A program made the position numbers and the translations under genes. Of a stretch of 64,000 nt of DNA, positions 1-13,100 are shown piece by piece. Within the stretch, counting starts at the first letter, position 1. Every line of letters starts with the position of its first letter. The stretch lies in the NCBI GenBank assembly GCA_024195585.1, contig SWBL01000009.1, positions 248,001 through 312,000 of the forward strand, in the 5' to 3' direction. This DNA is from Aureobasidium sp. EXF-3400 (Eukaryota; Ascomycota; Dothideomycetes; Dothideales; Saccotheciaceae). The notes beneath the pieces were generated by a model, which saw nothing but the letters and a program-made list of their open reading frames with translations, was not told the origin of the DNA and did not search any database.

Positions 1-3000
1 TTATGACTTTGAGACCCGGGAGCTGAAGGTCCAGAATACGGGACGGGAAGGTGGGCATGCCGCAATTGATTGGAACCCTGCTTCCCACGCCAGCCACGCA
101 ACATGCACGTTTGAAAGTCAAAAAAGAATTCTCCGATGAAGCACGAGTTTGAGAAAGAGCCTCTTCTTGTGAGAGCATGATGGTCTACGACATCTTCTGG
201 GTCGTCTGGAAACCAAGGAGATCAGTCCTTGCTGAGACATAGTTGTCCCGTTCTTCGCGCGATAAGAGCGAGTCGTGCAACTGCAAAGACGTTTGCCTCG
301 GCTTGTCCCGCAAGAGACATGATTTCGTCAGTGGCTCTTGATCATCGACACCTCGAGAACTGACACTGACAACACGACTTGCTCAGGCGGAAATAAACAA
401 AAGTGTCGTCGAGACGCCCTTGTGACATTTCCGCAGAGCAAGCAGTATTCAGTCTTCCAGTTGCTCATGGTGGCTGTCATAACCTGGAAGCTAGACCGAC
501 TCCCCGTCGTCGTTGCTAGCAAAGACCCCGGATCCATGTGTAGCCACGTAGTGACATGACGTGCACGTCAGAGGGTGAGTACGGATTGCAGCTCCTGGGA
601 GTGTGCAAGTTCTACAATGCAAGTATCCTTTTGAACAAGCCACCCCTACGATACATACTATTTATCATCAACCGCTTGATCGCACGCCAGCTCTCATGTG
701 TTTATTTCACTTCTCCAAGCAACAGATTGACCTTAGCCATGATGGTTCACTATACAGAGGTACATCATGACCTTCCAGTTTGAGTCCTCGTAGCTATACC
801 CGGCATCTTGAGAAGGCCCGGAAGACAGATCAATCTCCGGAGGGATAGGCACACGTCAGGACCTTCGACAACGAACAATCTTTGTCCCTTCGCACACTGA
901 ACCTCAATACAGGAGGCAGACACCTTGATGTAGGAGCAGCCATCAGAACAAACGACAAGATCGAAGTAGGGCTCTGTGTCCTTAGATAATACATGCAGCA
1001 TGGACTTTGCAGTCCACTGTATCAAGGCAATAGGCAATGCCGCAAAGACCCTATCCGACTATGTGATTGTCAGAGCCAGAGACTACCAAGATCAGCGCTA
1101 CTACAAACACCTCGACGAGAGTATCTCGAAACTTGCTTGCGAAATTTCGCCAGCAATGCCCATGAGAATGTGGTGAATGAGCTGAAACCATCAAGAGACA
1201 GATGTATGGCACTGCCGAACGCGATTGGATACACAAGAGAGGTCTGCTACCCAGAGCGGGAGACAGCAGTATCCAGGTCCTCTTCGAAGACGATCTACAG
1301 GTGCTGGACGTCGTATAGCGTCCCGTGCCCTCCATATCTCGTGTTCAGGTGAGGGCCAATTTGGTTGATGGCGATCTCGACCGTCCCACTGCTGAGACTT
1401 TTCACTGTTTATGCTCTGGTGTCAGAGAAGCAGATATCTTCATCACTCAACCCGTCGTTGGTTTAGAGTCCAAGATTGTAGAACATTGTAGAGGCTGAGT
1501 GTATACATCAGCTTTCTACTGACAAAGAGCTGTATACGAATATAAGTAGGTATGCGGCTGCTCAAGTGAGTAACCGGTCGGTAGCAGGATGTTGTCTTGC
1601 ATCCACCTGTTCATCGAAGTGTGCCTTGCCATTTCCGTAAGATACTCCTTAGGGTATCATACAGTATGAGTCCCGAGAGAGAATAATCTGCAGTGGCTGC
1701 ATTAGACAGTGTCTGTCATGTCCTAGTCAAGATCACCCGGAAAGGGATTGCTGTTTTGGACCAAAATGCCCATCAATGTTGCATGAATACCTCTGGTTGT
1801 CTTCCATATAGTCCGATCTTCAGCACCATCCTTTTAGCCATTTTTACACCCACCACCTCTATACTATATCCTATTGGCCTCCATACTCTATCCTATTGGC
1901 CCCATAGCGGCAAAGAAAACTCTTTCGAAATCTTCCTCCAAACCCCCATATTCTTGAGCACAAATGATTGAGAATCCTCAGCTTCCCGCGGCAAGTAGTT
2001 GTTGTGAATGTTGAGAGAGGCATGTATGTTTATCTGAGACGAAGCATCTGTCAACGGCGCCCAAAGAGAGGACAGAACGGAAGTCCGGGAGGCATAGAAA
2101 AGGGAGGATGTATACAAGCTGCACTTACTCGAATGGAACCTCGAAGATTGGCGCTTCACTGATATCAAGGATGCCACCAGGATGGTCCTCTGGACAACAT
2201 AGGTTGGATGAGCTTTGTCGTGAGAGGTTTTTCACACTGATTCGGGCTATAGCTTGCTCAAGGTCCGGGAGTGAAGCTTTTGACATAGTTCGAGAGATAC
2301 TGAGGACTCAGAAGAGGAATTGCTGATGAGCTCGAGTGGGGGTCGTAAGGATCTAGAATAGATCTAGAAGAAAAATATGTAGAACATGGTGATGGTTATG
2401 TGTCGAGTGTATAGATGAGCAGAGATGAGTTGTAGCGAAATGGTTTTTAGAGTTGTTTGTGATGAGCATCAGGGGATATCAGACAATGGGAACTAAATAT
2501 ATACGCCTTACAATTGATGACTGCCTAGACAGCTACAGGCAACAAACCTCGCTATCGGGGTGCATGATGGTGCAATCATGAAAGACATGAAACCAAAAGA
2601 TGCTGATTGGTGCACAGCTGGGTCTAGAATCAGTATTGGTGGAAGTTGTGAGCTGTGGCAGGCAGAAGGATAAACTCTGGATGCACGACAGAAGGAGGAA
2701 GGGAGCGCGTCATAAGGCGGTGAGGGTCGAGGTAGGCGAGTCAGGGCGCGCCATCGGAGCTTCTTGTGCCGACGCTACTCGCGAAGGCGGAGACATTCGC
2801 ATGAGCAGCAGCAGCCAGAGCAATTCGACCATATTTCCACCTGCCAACCATCTCGACATCCGACACGTCTTTGACTAGAATCGTCTTGCTCAACTACACT
2901 CCTGCCATGCCGAAGCACGCTATTTGACTTCTCTGATCTCCCCTTCTGACGACTGCTGTTTTCTGCCGCTCCGTCACCCAATCTCCCATCTCAGTCGCAC

Positions 3001-3024
3001 TGCTCCTAGACGCAGTCGCCAACC
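1..3024. other. 3-kb gene-poor stretch
   Basis: No open frame here looks like a conserved protein, and none has a convincing exon series. All candidate frames are under about 120 codons. The only part with a protein-like character is the minus-strand cysteine-rich segment at about 733-1034, entered separately. The segment just before 3025 is pyrimidine-rich and is the likely promoter and leader of the ING gene. Confidence 0.5.
733..1034 (-). pseudogene. possible decayed small cysteine-rich protein
   Basis: On the minus strand an open frame of about 90 codons ends at 765. It encodes a segment with regularly spaced cysteines (CSDGC, then SC, QC and VC). Near position 858 the frame that looks protein-like changes: the downstream stretch down to a stop at 733-735 is open in a neighbouring frame and reads as acidic, Pro/Ser/Tyr-rich sequence. 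This would fit a one-base frameshift in a C run, or an intron I cannot place. No ATG with a clear signal peptide is visible upstream, so a first exon is missing or lost. The cysteine spacing suggests a small secreted protein, but I recognise no family. It may simply be chance open sequence. Confidence 0.22.
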
Positions 3025-5441
3025 ATGCCGCCAACAGCGTCTGTCAGAAAGGCCTCGGTAGCCACCACCGACACAAATACCGCGCGTCGTCAATCTGCTC
3101 GTCAACCACGCACCTCGACCTCGAGGCCCATCAACTACTATGCTCGCTCCTTCGGCCAGCTCGACAACAGCCATGACACCCAAGATCCTGACCCGCCAGG
3201 CTTCTTCCCAGCTGTCCAGTACTTTGCCGACTCCATTTCTGCTCTTCCACGTGAAGTTCAGCGTCACATCACCCTGATGAAAGAGGTCGAAGCAAAGGTT
3301 TATGGTCCCACTGAAGCCTTGAAGTTTCTCACATCAAGCATTCTGAACAAGCCTGCCCCTCTTTCTCGCAACCAGCCCACTTCTCCACGCCTGTTGTCCT
3401 TCACAGCTCCTCCTAGTGCCACAGCCAGTACAGCTGGTTCCGTCATCAACGGCCACCAGCCCACCACCTTCGACCAACGCGTTCAAGACGAGCTTGAGTC
3501 GCAACAAGATGAACAAGCCGACCACGCAAGGCGATCCGAATTCCAGTCTCTCCGTCATGTCATCGGTAACCTGATCACCAACCTTGACGAGAAGAACGTC
3601 GTAATGGCAGAAGCCAACCGCGCCCTTGCACAACAGCTCGCTCGTCTTGACAGCGTCATGCCCCACATTGAGAACGAGATCAGCGAAGAGTCGCGTCTGG
3701 GTAGCTTGACCCATTGGGCTTACCAGGACAACCGCGCTAAGAAGCAGACAACGACGTCGCAAAACGAGCGTAACAGAAGAGACGTCGCTGCCACCAGCAG
3801 TCTCGCCGCCGCAGCAGCTGCCGTGCACGATCAAGACATTGCCGCAGCAAGAGGAGAAGCACGACGCGAGGCCAAGAAAACAAGTCGCACCCAAGCCGTC
3901 GATTCGGACTTCGACGACCGCCCGACGAAGAGAACGCAGACCGGAAAGTCACGAAAGAATGCCGACGCGGAGCCAAAAGCCAGCGGGCTGGGAATTGCCA
4001 ATGGCACAGCCAATGCTGCTACAACCAAGAGGCGGAAGGTCGAGAAGGCTCCTGCTGTCGCTGGTGCACCAGCTATGGAACGTTCGGCAAGCAACATGAG
4101 CACTGTGGCTAAGGCTGCAAGAGGTGCTGGTAACACAACCCCAAGGTCGACACCAGCGGTCGAGACAACGACGAAGAAGAAGGGCAAGCCAGGTCCTGCC
4201 CCTGGTACCGGAGCTGGAAAGAAGAGGTACATGAGTCTGAACTTGTCAGGGTCTACAGATCAGCTAACACGGCCTACAGGAATACCGCCCTTAACCAGAT
4301 CGCAAACTCTCCACGACTACCTAACTCGTCACCTGTACTGGGTAACGCACAATTACAACCCGAAACCATTTCCAGACCTGCCTCGTCTCGCATGCGCCAG
4401 AACTCGAACTCGACATCGAACCTACAGCACTCGTTGCTTCCGGAGAAAGAGATTAGCCGTCCAGCGTCAGTCGCCGACAACAAATCCGTCAATGGCAGTG
4501 CCAATGGACTCGCCGAGTCGATCTTGCCCTCGATCTCGACGATGAGTAAAGAGGCCAAGGAGAGTGTAGAAGAGGTGATAGAAGATGTCATGAAGGTTGA
4601 CCAGGCCGAAGCTACTGTTCAAAAACACAGATTGGAACCTCCAAAGAATGAAGACGTAGATATGGAGGACGCTAGTCCTGACGTTCGTCCAACGAGACGC
4701 GGATCTGTTACATCCACACCACGTACGGAGCCATTCCCTGAGGTGGCCGTGTCACGGACTAGGGGTAGACTCCTTCACAACGGACACTCGAGCCGAGGTG
4801 GCAATACATCAGACCACTCGGCATCGGGATACGACAGAAAAAGCCGTGGAAGACGCAAGAGTGGTAGTGGAGCACACATCCTCAAACAAATCGCCAGCTT
4901 TAATCGGAGCCCAGACGCGGACAGGCGCCGCGATGAGAGCAAAGGATCGGAAATGTCAGATGACGATGGACATGGAAGATCCGTAAGACGAAGCCAACCT
5001 CCTCGAGTCACAACCATATCCCGGAACCGACGTGACGGTGGCAATGGTTCTAGAGCAACGACTAGTTCAAGACGCTCAGAACTCTCGCCAGAACCAGAGA
5101 TGGAGCCGCCCGAACTCGAGAATGAGGTCGAAGACGAAGAGGTGGAACAGGTTGCAGACGAAGAGGAAGTCGAGGAAGCAGAAGATGCCGATGAGCCTAA
5201 ATACTGTTACTGCGGTCAAGGCAGTTTCGGTGAGATGATTGCATGTGACAATGACGACTGCCCGATGGAATGGTTCCATCTTGGATGTACAGGACTGCGA
5301 GCAGTACCAGGTGATAATGGTAAGTTAAACGATATGTCTCGGTTGATGGACTCGCTAACGCAATCAACAGTCAAATGGTTCTGTGATGTGTGCAAGGAAC
5401 CTAAAGGCAAGAAGGCCAAGATGATGGCCAGCAGACATTGA
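3025..5441 (+). CDS. ING-family PHD-finger chromatin protein (Pho23/Yng-like)
   Basis: Three exons, 3025-4226, 4280-5319 and 5371-5441, give 770 residues. The N-terminal ING region (about 35-110) contains the conserved stretch ending in [15 protein letters not shown] long disordered middle is rich in Ser, Arg and acidic residues. A C4HC3 PHD finger at about 708-755 starts [17 protein letters not shown], includes EWFHLGC and ends WFCDVC. ING proteins read methylated H3K4 through the PHD finger and recruit histone acetyltransferase or deacetylase complexes (NuA4, NuA3 or Rpd3L in yeast). Which of the yeast paralogues this matches cannot be settled by eye. Intron 1 (53 bp) is required to join the two long frames. 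Intron 2 is 51 bp with no stop and splits the PHD finger. The start is the first ATG before the ING domain. At 770 residues it is longer than yeast ING proteins because of the linker. Confidence 0.88.
5320..5370 (+). other. 51-nt in-frame intron inside the PHD finger
   Basis: The donor is GTAAGT, the branch-like motif is GCTAAC and the acceptor is CAACAG. The length is a multiple of three and there is no stop codon. Retention would add 17 residues between the zinc-ligand halves of the PHD finger. Removal gives the normal spacing between the GLRAVPGDN segment and VKWFCDVC. Confidence 0.8.
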
Positions 5442-5818
5442 TGGGCATGACGAGGACGATTGTTACATGGTCACGGCGTTTATAGAGGGGAATGCATGGT
5501 GAGGAGGGATTGGATTGTGTGAGAACACGACGTCGCCAGGATTCGGTAGCAGACGTAGAAATGTATATCGCCGACACAGGCAGTTCCAAGCCCGAATGTG
5601 TTCGTCGTTGCTCTAGTGTTCTTGATAGATGGACGAAGGCGGTGAGTTGGAGCTATGGGGTTCTGCCGTGGACGCGGTCGGATGACGCGTGCCTTCCGGG
5701 GCTTGGCTCGGGCAGCGGCGGGCTGTGGACACCAACTGCATCTCGCGGGGTCTTGGATGCTCCAAGGAGTCGACCGCCCGGACAACTCTACACGTCTTAT
5801 TCAATCAACGCGTTCAAC
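5442..5818. promoter_or_regulatory. ING 3' end and ARP2 promoter region
   Basis: This 377-bp gap separates two genes on the same strand. It contains two ACGCGT hexamers, at 5685-5690 and 5808-5813, the second just upstream of the ARP2 start. ACGCGT is the core of the MluI cell-cycle box bound by MBF in yeasts, but the hexamer is expected several times per window by chance, so function is only possible. No other feature is seen. Confidence 0.3.
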
Positions 5819-7280
5819 ATGGCTGAAGTGCCCATTGGTATGCTTTCACGTCTTCTCTGTCCAGCTAGTGCAATGCGCTGACAATCAAACAGTGCTCGAT
5901 GGCGGAACTGGTTTCCTCAAGGCTGGTTACGCCGGCCAGGTACGCCAACTACCATATACGTCTGCCTGCTGCTCAATCCATACTGAAACCTCGACCCTGT
6001 ACAGAACTTCCCCGAGCAACAATACCCGTCCATCGTCGGTCGCCCAATCCTCCGTACCGAAGAGCAGGCTGGTCTAGATGTACAGCTCAAGGACATCATG
6101 TGCGGTGACGAGGCTGCCGCTGCCAGATCCATGCTGCAAATCACCTATCCAGTACGCCAGAAAGACAATGCCCAGTACCTGCCTACACATACTAATGCGA
6201 CGCCATGCAGATGGAGAACGGTATCGTCAAGCGCTGGGACGACATGCAACATCTCTGGGACTACACCTTCTTCGAGAAGATGAAGGTCGACCCCACCGGC
6301 CGCAAGATTCTCCTCACCGAACCGCCAATGAACCCCTTAAAGAACCGCGAGATGATGGCCGAAGTCATGTTCGAACGCTACAACTTTGGTGGTGTCTATG
6401 TCGCTATTCAAGCCGTGCTTGCCCTCTACGCCCAGGGTCTGTCTTCCGGTGTTGTCGTCGACAGCGGTGATGGTGTCACTCACATTGTTCCCGTATATGA
6501 GAGCACCGTCCTCAACCACCTCACCCGAAGACTCGATGTTGCTGGAAGAGACGTCACACGCAACCTCATCTCTCTGCTTACCCGCCGCGGTTACGCCCTC
6601 AACAGAACTGCCGATTTCGAGACCGTCCGCGCCATCAAGGAGAAACTTTGCTACGTCTCGTACGACCTCGCCCTCGACAAGCAACTCAGCGAAGACACCA
6701 CCGTTCTGGTCGAATCCTACACTTTGCCCGACGGTCGCGTCATCCGCGTCGGCTCTGAACGCTTCGAAGCACCTGAATGTTTGTTCCAGCCCCATCTCGT
6801 CGATGTCGAACAACCCGGTATCGCCGAATTCCTCTTCAACACCATCCAAGCCGCCGATGTCGATGTCAGATCAAGTCTGTACAAGGCCATTGTCTTGTCT
6901 GGTGGTAGCAGCATGTACCCCGGTCTCCCCAGCAGATTGGAAAAGGAACTCAAGCAACTCTGGCTCACCAGAGTCTTGCAAGGAAACCCCGAGAGATTGA
7001 GCGTGAGTGGCTCTTCAAGCGTGATTTTGCAAGGTTCGTTACTGACGGAAACAATAGAAATTCAAGGTCAGGATAGAAGATCCGCCGAGAAGAAGGCACA
7101 TGGTCTTCTTGGGAGGTGCCGTCCTCGCAAACATTGTAAGAGATATTCGTACTCGAATCAGGAAGTCAAGAAAACTAACAGATGATATTCTAGATGGCCG
7201 ACAAGGAAAGCATGTGGATATCCAAGCAAGAGTGGGAAGAACAAGGTTCTCGTGCCCTGGACAAGCTGGGTGCACGATAA
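5819..7280 (+). CDS. arp2: Actin-related protein 2 (Arp2/3 complex)
   Basis: Six exons, 5819-5837, 5893-5939, 6005-6151, 6211-7002, 7058-7135 and 7194-7280, give 389 residues, matching the usual Arp2 length of about 390. The N-terminus has the actin-fold nucleotide loop in the form [15 protein letters not shown]. It is followed by [25 protein letters not shown], the second phosphate loop [14 protein letters not shown] and the [19 protein letters not shown] block. The protein ends [19 protein letters not shown]. Arp2 pairs with Arp3 as the pseudo-dimer that seeds branched actin filaments at cortical patches and endocytic sites. Five introns of 53-65 bp crowd the two ends of the gene, as is common for fungal actin-family genes. 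All exon phases close exactly and the start codon gives the short first exon encoding MAEVPI. Confidence 0.95.
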
Positions 7281-7998
7281 AGCAGATGAAGCAAAGTCAC
7301 CAATCCCCCTTACAATTAACGAAATTTCACAAAATAAACAACCAATTCTGTATATTCTCCCTCTGCGTCTTGACCAAGTCTCGAGTGCTGCCATGTGAGT
7401 ATGTTTCGTTGGTGTTCCAGCGCTGTAGAACAGGAGAATACTATATTATATTACAAGGTGAAACGAGATCTTATATCACAACGAAAAAGAAGAGGAAAGC
7501 TTGGAAGGCCTGCCATTGAACGAGCGTTTATCCTATTGTTATACTCTACTTCATCTGAAGATACCTCACCACGGTGACATGAGTGCAAGCATGTGTGCCC
7601 ATGGCTTCATCAATCTCAACCCCCTTAGTCAACGATCAATAACACCATCATGGAAATGTCGCAGGTCTCTCGACCTTCTACCTATTCTCCTCGGTTGCGA
7701 CACGAGGTTGGCAACGCGGGATTCTGCCGAGCTTCAACTTAAGACCAGAGCGAGGTTGGTGAAAGAACGTCAGGGTTTGGGGTTTTTCCTCGGAACCAGT
7801 CATGTAAACTCGCAAAGCTGGTCTGTTCTGGACTTTGGTGTGTTCGTGGCGGTGAACCATACTTTTGGCGGTGATGGGTTGAGGGATGTGCTGTTCAGTC
7901 ATCTCCGGAGCGTTTGTGCTATTGAGATTCGTCCTGGCTGTGGAGATGGTTTGAGTCGTCAACTTGTCCAGATCTCTTCTGGTCAAGGACATAAGCGG
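7281..7998. other. Intergenic, convergent 3' ends
   Basis: The region between the ARP2 stop and the MFS transporter stop carries two 3' UTRs. Both strands have frames up to 183 codons, but these have no recognisable protein character and overlap each other. I see no RNA gene or repeat. Confidence 0.5.
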
Positions 7999-9596
7999 CT
8001 AGCTATGTGCCTCAGAAATAGACAGATCATTCTCAGCACCACGTCGACCTAGTCCGATGCTGTCTTTGTCGAGATAGCTCAAGGCAAACACGCAAGGCAC
8101 AGCCAAGCAGCTGACCACAGCCTGGAATATGAGAGCGCATTTCATCGAATCCTTGGGCTGGTTCGAAAGACCACCTTTCAATGCATCCATGAGGAGAATA
8201 AAGATTGCGCCTAGTAATTGTCCTCCTGTCCAACATATCGTGCTGCTGACCTCTGGACTGGCGGGGTACGTGATCTCAACGAGATATTCGAGTGCACAAG
8301 GAAGCAGGGAGAAAGAGGCTGCTCCCAGTATCGCACAGGTGACAAAAGGTCCCGCGACTGTACGCGTTTCGGGCATGAAGATGAGTAAAACATAGCCGAT
8401 CGCAATCAAGGGGACCAACAACTGAATCGTCTGAAGGTATCGTTTCGTACGGTCAACAAAGGGTGATACAATCGCTGAAGCTGCGAGACCAACAAAGATC
8501 AGAATGGCGCCTGCGATGCCAGCGTTGGTCTCTGTGAAACCGTATGGTTCGAATATCTGGTTGATGAGACTTGATACAGCATTGAAGAAGCCAGTGTAGA
8601 TTCCGAACGCGACAAGGACAAGAGCAAAAGCTTTGTTCTTCCTGAGTAACTTAAGTGATGCAGTAATGTCGAGCTTCTCAAGGTTTGCGGAATTGGAAGC
8701 AGGTGTTGGCGGCTTTGAAGGGATCAAAATGGCAGGCAAGCATGCCACGCAGGACTAGAATGTGTCAGCGCTCGCAATCATACTCGAGTGTTAGTAAACT
8801 TACGACAATCGCTGTGAAGAGGACCATGTTCGGTACATCGTTCGTAGTCGACGCCCAGAAAGGGCCAATGAGCTGGCCAAGTGCACCACCAAGAGGATTG
8901 GCCAGCGAAGCTATTGCGGTAGCGGATACACGACCAAAGAGGCCCTTCTCGGGGAACCAGAGATCACTGTAGCGAGTTGGTGCAGCCAGAACGAAGGGCT
9001 GTGCGAATCCTATGATAATTTGGCCTAGGACGACGACTGGAAAGCAGCCGTGAGAGCCAGAGCGAGTTCCGCCATATCGGATCCAATTACCCACAAATAT
9101 CAATGCGGCAGAAATAACGATGGAAGTTTTAGGGCCTTTATGCAGAGCCCATATAGTGAATCTGTAGGGAGGAAGTTAGTCGCAACTTTGTGTTATTCGA
9201 CGGAGACGTGGTACGGAGAAGCAATAACGAAGGCAAAGAGGAAGCCGGTACTGAGCCAATTGATGGCACTCTCGGATACTTGGAAGTATTGGGAAGCAGT
9301 GCTTGATACGGCCGAGAAGGTCAGCCACTGTTCGCTATCAGTACATTGAATGGATATTGCGACAAATGCTTATCACATACATCCCAGCTAACGATGATGT
9401 TGAGCAGGACGAGTACAGCAAGGCCAAAGAAGCGTCTCCTGTAGACTCTGTATTGAGCAGCGGGATCCACAAGACCTCGTTGGGATTCTACCGGACACAA
9501 CTCATGAGCAGTGGTGGTGGTTAATGGATTTAGAGGAGCCATCTCGGAGTCTTCAGTCTCAGGTAGATAAGAATCAATGGAAGCACGCCCGCTCAT
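7999..9596 (-). CDS. MFS transporter, FLVCR/SLC49-like
   Basis: Four exons on the minus strand, 9596-9381, 9327-9215, 9161-8804 and 8754-7999, give 480 residues. A polar N-terminus of about 50 residues precedes about 12 hydrophobic segments starting at RRRFFGLAVLVLLNIIVSWDWLTFSAVSS. The segment SLANPLGGALGQLIGPFW, and the later PEVSSTICWTGGQLLGAIF in the C-half, resemble conserved parts of the FLVCR-type major facilitator group (heme or choline exporters in animals). The substrate in fungi is not known to me, so the call stays at family level. Introns are 53, 53 and 49 bp and the phases add up. The gene is divergent from HUL5 across 586 bp. Confidence 0.82.
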
Positions 9597-10182
9597 AGCG
9601 GAGGTGTTTCGGGTATATAATGAATGGTAGATGCATATGTGAGAGCAATTGAGTGGTCACGAGGGTGGCTGGCTTCTGGCTAATGAGTGACTTGGCGTTG
9701 GTATTCGATGCAGCAGGAGCGAAGCGAGAGGGAGCGACCTATCAAACAGCAAGCCTGCACGTGGCTGCCCTTCGAAACGATCAAAGCCTTACAGTTTGGA
9801 CTTGTCGTCGCTATATGCATATTGAAAGAGTACTATGGCTATATCGAGTATTCGAAAACGTTCATTAGTATTAGATGAAATATTCACAAGAGTGATGGTG
9901 GCAGTCTGACAGACAGCATTCGAGTGACAGAAGAAGAGGGCGTCGCGCGAGTCATGAGTGTGACGTCTTGTACATTGATAATCCGAAGGTGTTTGGCGGC
10001 GACAACAAGCAGTTCATCACTCCTGGAGTCTGACACTCACTAGATCTTGTTTCGAGAATGTTCCATCTTGACTTCTCATCTTGCGACTAATCCAGCAACT
10101 ACTATCCCTCACCCAGTCAGCTCGGAAGCCTCTCGATCAGCGACAAGGCACACTTTATCAGCGACAAGGCAGCTGAGAGGCC
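9597..10182. promoter_or_regulatory. Divergent promoter region MFS transporter / HUL5
   Basis: This 586-bp gap lies between two start codons pointing away from each other, so it must hold both promoters. A direct repeat AGCGACAAGGCA occurs twice shortly before the HUL5 start (about 10139-10171). No clear TATA box or known factor site was identified with confidence. Confidence 0.35.
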
Positions 10183-13100
10183 ATGTACCAGTCATTCACA
10201 GGAGCATCGCGACGACCACGCCAGGTCAACCTCTCGGGAAAGAATGCAAACCCTTTTGCTGCCAGCAACCCACTAGGCGGTCCACAGAGCGCCGTACAAA
10301 ACGCACACCAAGATCGACAACAGCGCCAAAAGCAACGGCAGGAACTACAGGCTGCAAAGACGCTCCAGAGAGTCTGGAGAGGTCACAATGCGAGGACAAA
10401 GACAAAAGACGCATGGCGCAAACAGTGGGATGCTACTCCCGCTGCCGACGTGGATGCCATACAACGCTTGAACGTACTCCTGCTATTCTTCTCGCCCTCC
10501 AGCGACAGTGACGTCCAACGCCTCATCACTTTCGTCTCGGACCACTCGCTAGACACGACTGCCTCGAAACACCATCTACGCTTGGAGAGAGCATGTCTAG
10601 ATGCCTTAGCGCAGCCGAAGCCACACCGTGTCAACGACCTGCTCACAATCTTGTCCTTCCTGGCCGCAGCCATACCTCATGAGACTGCCCAAATTTCGAA
10701 TCATTACTACGCCACCCTCTCAAGACTGCCTCAATCGACACACACAAGCTTTCAACAAGCCGTTGTTGCCCCTCTCAACTCACAACTCCCAGCTGCTTAC
10801 GAAGGCTTCGCCGCCGCCTACCTCACCACTCCTCTCGAACCCACCACCCTCCATCACCTCGCCTCCACACTTGACTTCTCCAAGCTTGCTCAGGCTATTT
10901 CAAATGTCTCTAACACCCATACTCTGGACACAAGACGCCGTCTATGGCTTCTCGGCCAATTTATATATTTCAAGCCAGAAAGCATACCCGCCTTGCATTA
11001 TGTGCCAGTCGTTGCCCACATGCTCTCTTCCTTGGCTGAATTCATCGCTCCGGAAGCTCCTGCTCTGGACATGACAAACAAAGACTACGACCGCTTGGTC
11101 CTGGCCACGAATCCTACCCGTGTCCATCTCAACAGCTTCCTGAAAGACCAGCTCTCGCGCTTGGTCGACAGAGATGCAATTAGTTCTCTAGTCCCAAGAC
11201 CGGTTGCTTCGTCAGACACACCCATCTCGGAGGATACATCGGATTCTCAACTCTTGGCCAGTTATGCCCTGATCCTGCTCCGCATCTTCCCTCTACGTGC
11301 TGATGATATCCGCATGTGGCTTTACGTCGGCCCACTAGATCAGGCTTACCGAGAAGATACTATCCCTGCCATCCTGTTCTTCTGGAAGGGTATGCGCTCA
11401 ACATCCATTTTTACAAATATCTACAAAGACCCTCGAGCTGCTGTCGAACTCCTGAAAGCACCAAAATCATCGGTATCTGCTTGGAAGCCACCTGGATATG
11501 AGGCAGAGCAACTCAAAAGAAACGAAGAGTGGCGTGTCATTCTCATTTTTCTCGAGCTATATACGTTCGTGCTGAAGATCACCGACGACGAAGAGTTCAT
11601 CGGTGCAAACTCAAACACGAATTCGCGAGACAGCAGAAATGCGCTTCCTATCGAGGATCTAAAGGACTTGACTATCTTCCTGAAAAACATGGGCTTCTCC
11701 ATGTACTTCAACTCTCAGGAAATATCCGAATCATTTGATCCAAGTCTTGAGGCCCTAAGCACGACCAGCTTGAGTCGCCATTTCGGTGGCAAATCGACTG
11801 CCGTCGAAAACAAAGTCGAAGCCGTGCCACAGACCATCTCAGTCGCAGGTACTGTTGGTATGAGTCTTGACTATGTGAAGGGTCTAGTCACTGGCTTGCT
11901 TCGGGCTGTGTATGAGCGAGACTCAAGAAGGAACTTCCTACCTAAAGGCCACTGGTTGATGACATCTCGGCTGGACATGACTAACTTTATAAAAGCCGTA
12001 GTCGATGAAGATGAACGAAGACAACAGCTGCAACGACAGGCTAGCGAGGAAGACGGCGAACCTGATGAACCCGATGCTCAATGGAACGAGGCCGACAATA
12101 TAGCCATGACTCCTTCGCAAAGGAACTATCAACGTAAATCCAGACAAGCCAGTAATGTACGGTACCTGCAATCAGTTGCTCCCCGCTTGGAAATCCTACA
12201 GAACATGCCGTTCATGATCCCTTTTGAAACAAGAGTTGAGATTTTCCGCGAATTCGTCCGTTTGGACATGGTCACACGAAGATATGGTCACACAGACCCA
12301 GATCTTTGGCGCCATAGAATGGCATTCGGATCGCTGGGCGGGGGCGACTCATCCGAGCTTGGTCGGCATCATGCAAGCATCCGTCGCAAGAACGAATTCG
12401 AGGACGCGTTTAAGCAATTCTACAGTCTTGGTGATGGACTGAAAGAGCCAATTCAGATTACCTTCCTGGATGAGTTTGGTCTACAGGAAGCTGGTATCGA
12501 TGGTGGAGGTGTCACGAAGGAATTCTTGACCAGTATCACCACGGAAGCCCTCAATCCTGAGAAGCTCCTGTTCACAGAGAACAGTCAACACTCGCTGTAT
12601 CCCGATCCGACCAGCGTCGAAGTTCATAAGGAGACGTTGCGATTGTCAGGTTACCCTGATGATACAGAAGAGCACCGAGAGGTGGTAAGAGATCTTTTGC
12701 AACGTTATGAGTTCCTGGGTCGCGTTGTTGGCAAGTGTCTCTATGAAGGAATTCTCATCGACATCAACTTCGCCAGCTTCTTCCTCAGTAAATGGGCTTT
12801 GTTTGGAGGACACAACAACGCATCGAGAGAGTCTTCATACAAAGCTTCGGTAAACGAGCTACGTGATCTCGACGAAGAACTCTACCAGGGCCTCATGAGC
12901 TTGAAACACTACCCCGGCGACGTTGCAGAGTGGGGCACATACTTTGCCGTCAACAACACAATCACCCTACCCAACGGACAAACCAAGACCATGGAGCATG
13001 AACTCATCTCCAACGGAGCAAACACGCTCGTGAACCGAGGGAATCGCCTTGTCTACATTACAAAAGTAGCCCAGTATCGCCTCTCGGTCCAATCGAGTGT

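Noticed and set aside
7501..8052. 183-codon plus-strand frame
   Set aside because: It overlaps the C-terminal exon of the MFS transporter on the other strand and has no protein-like character.
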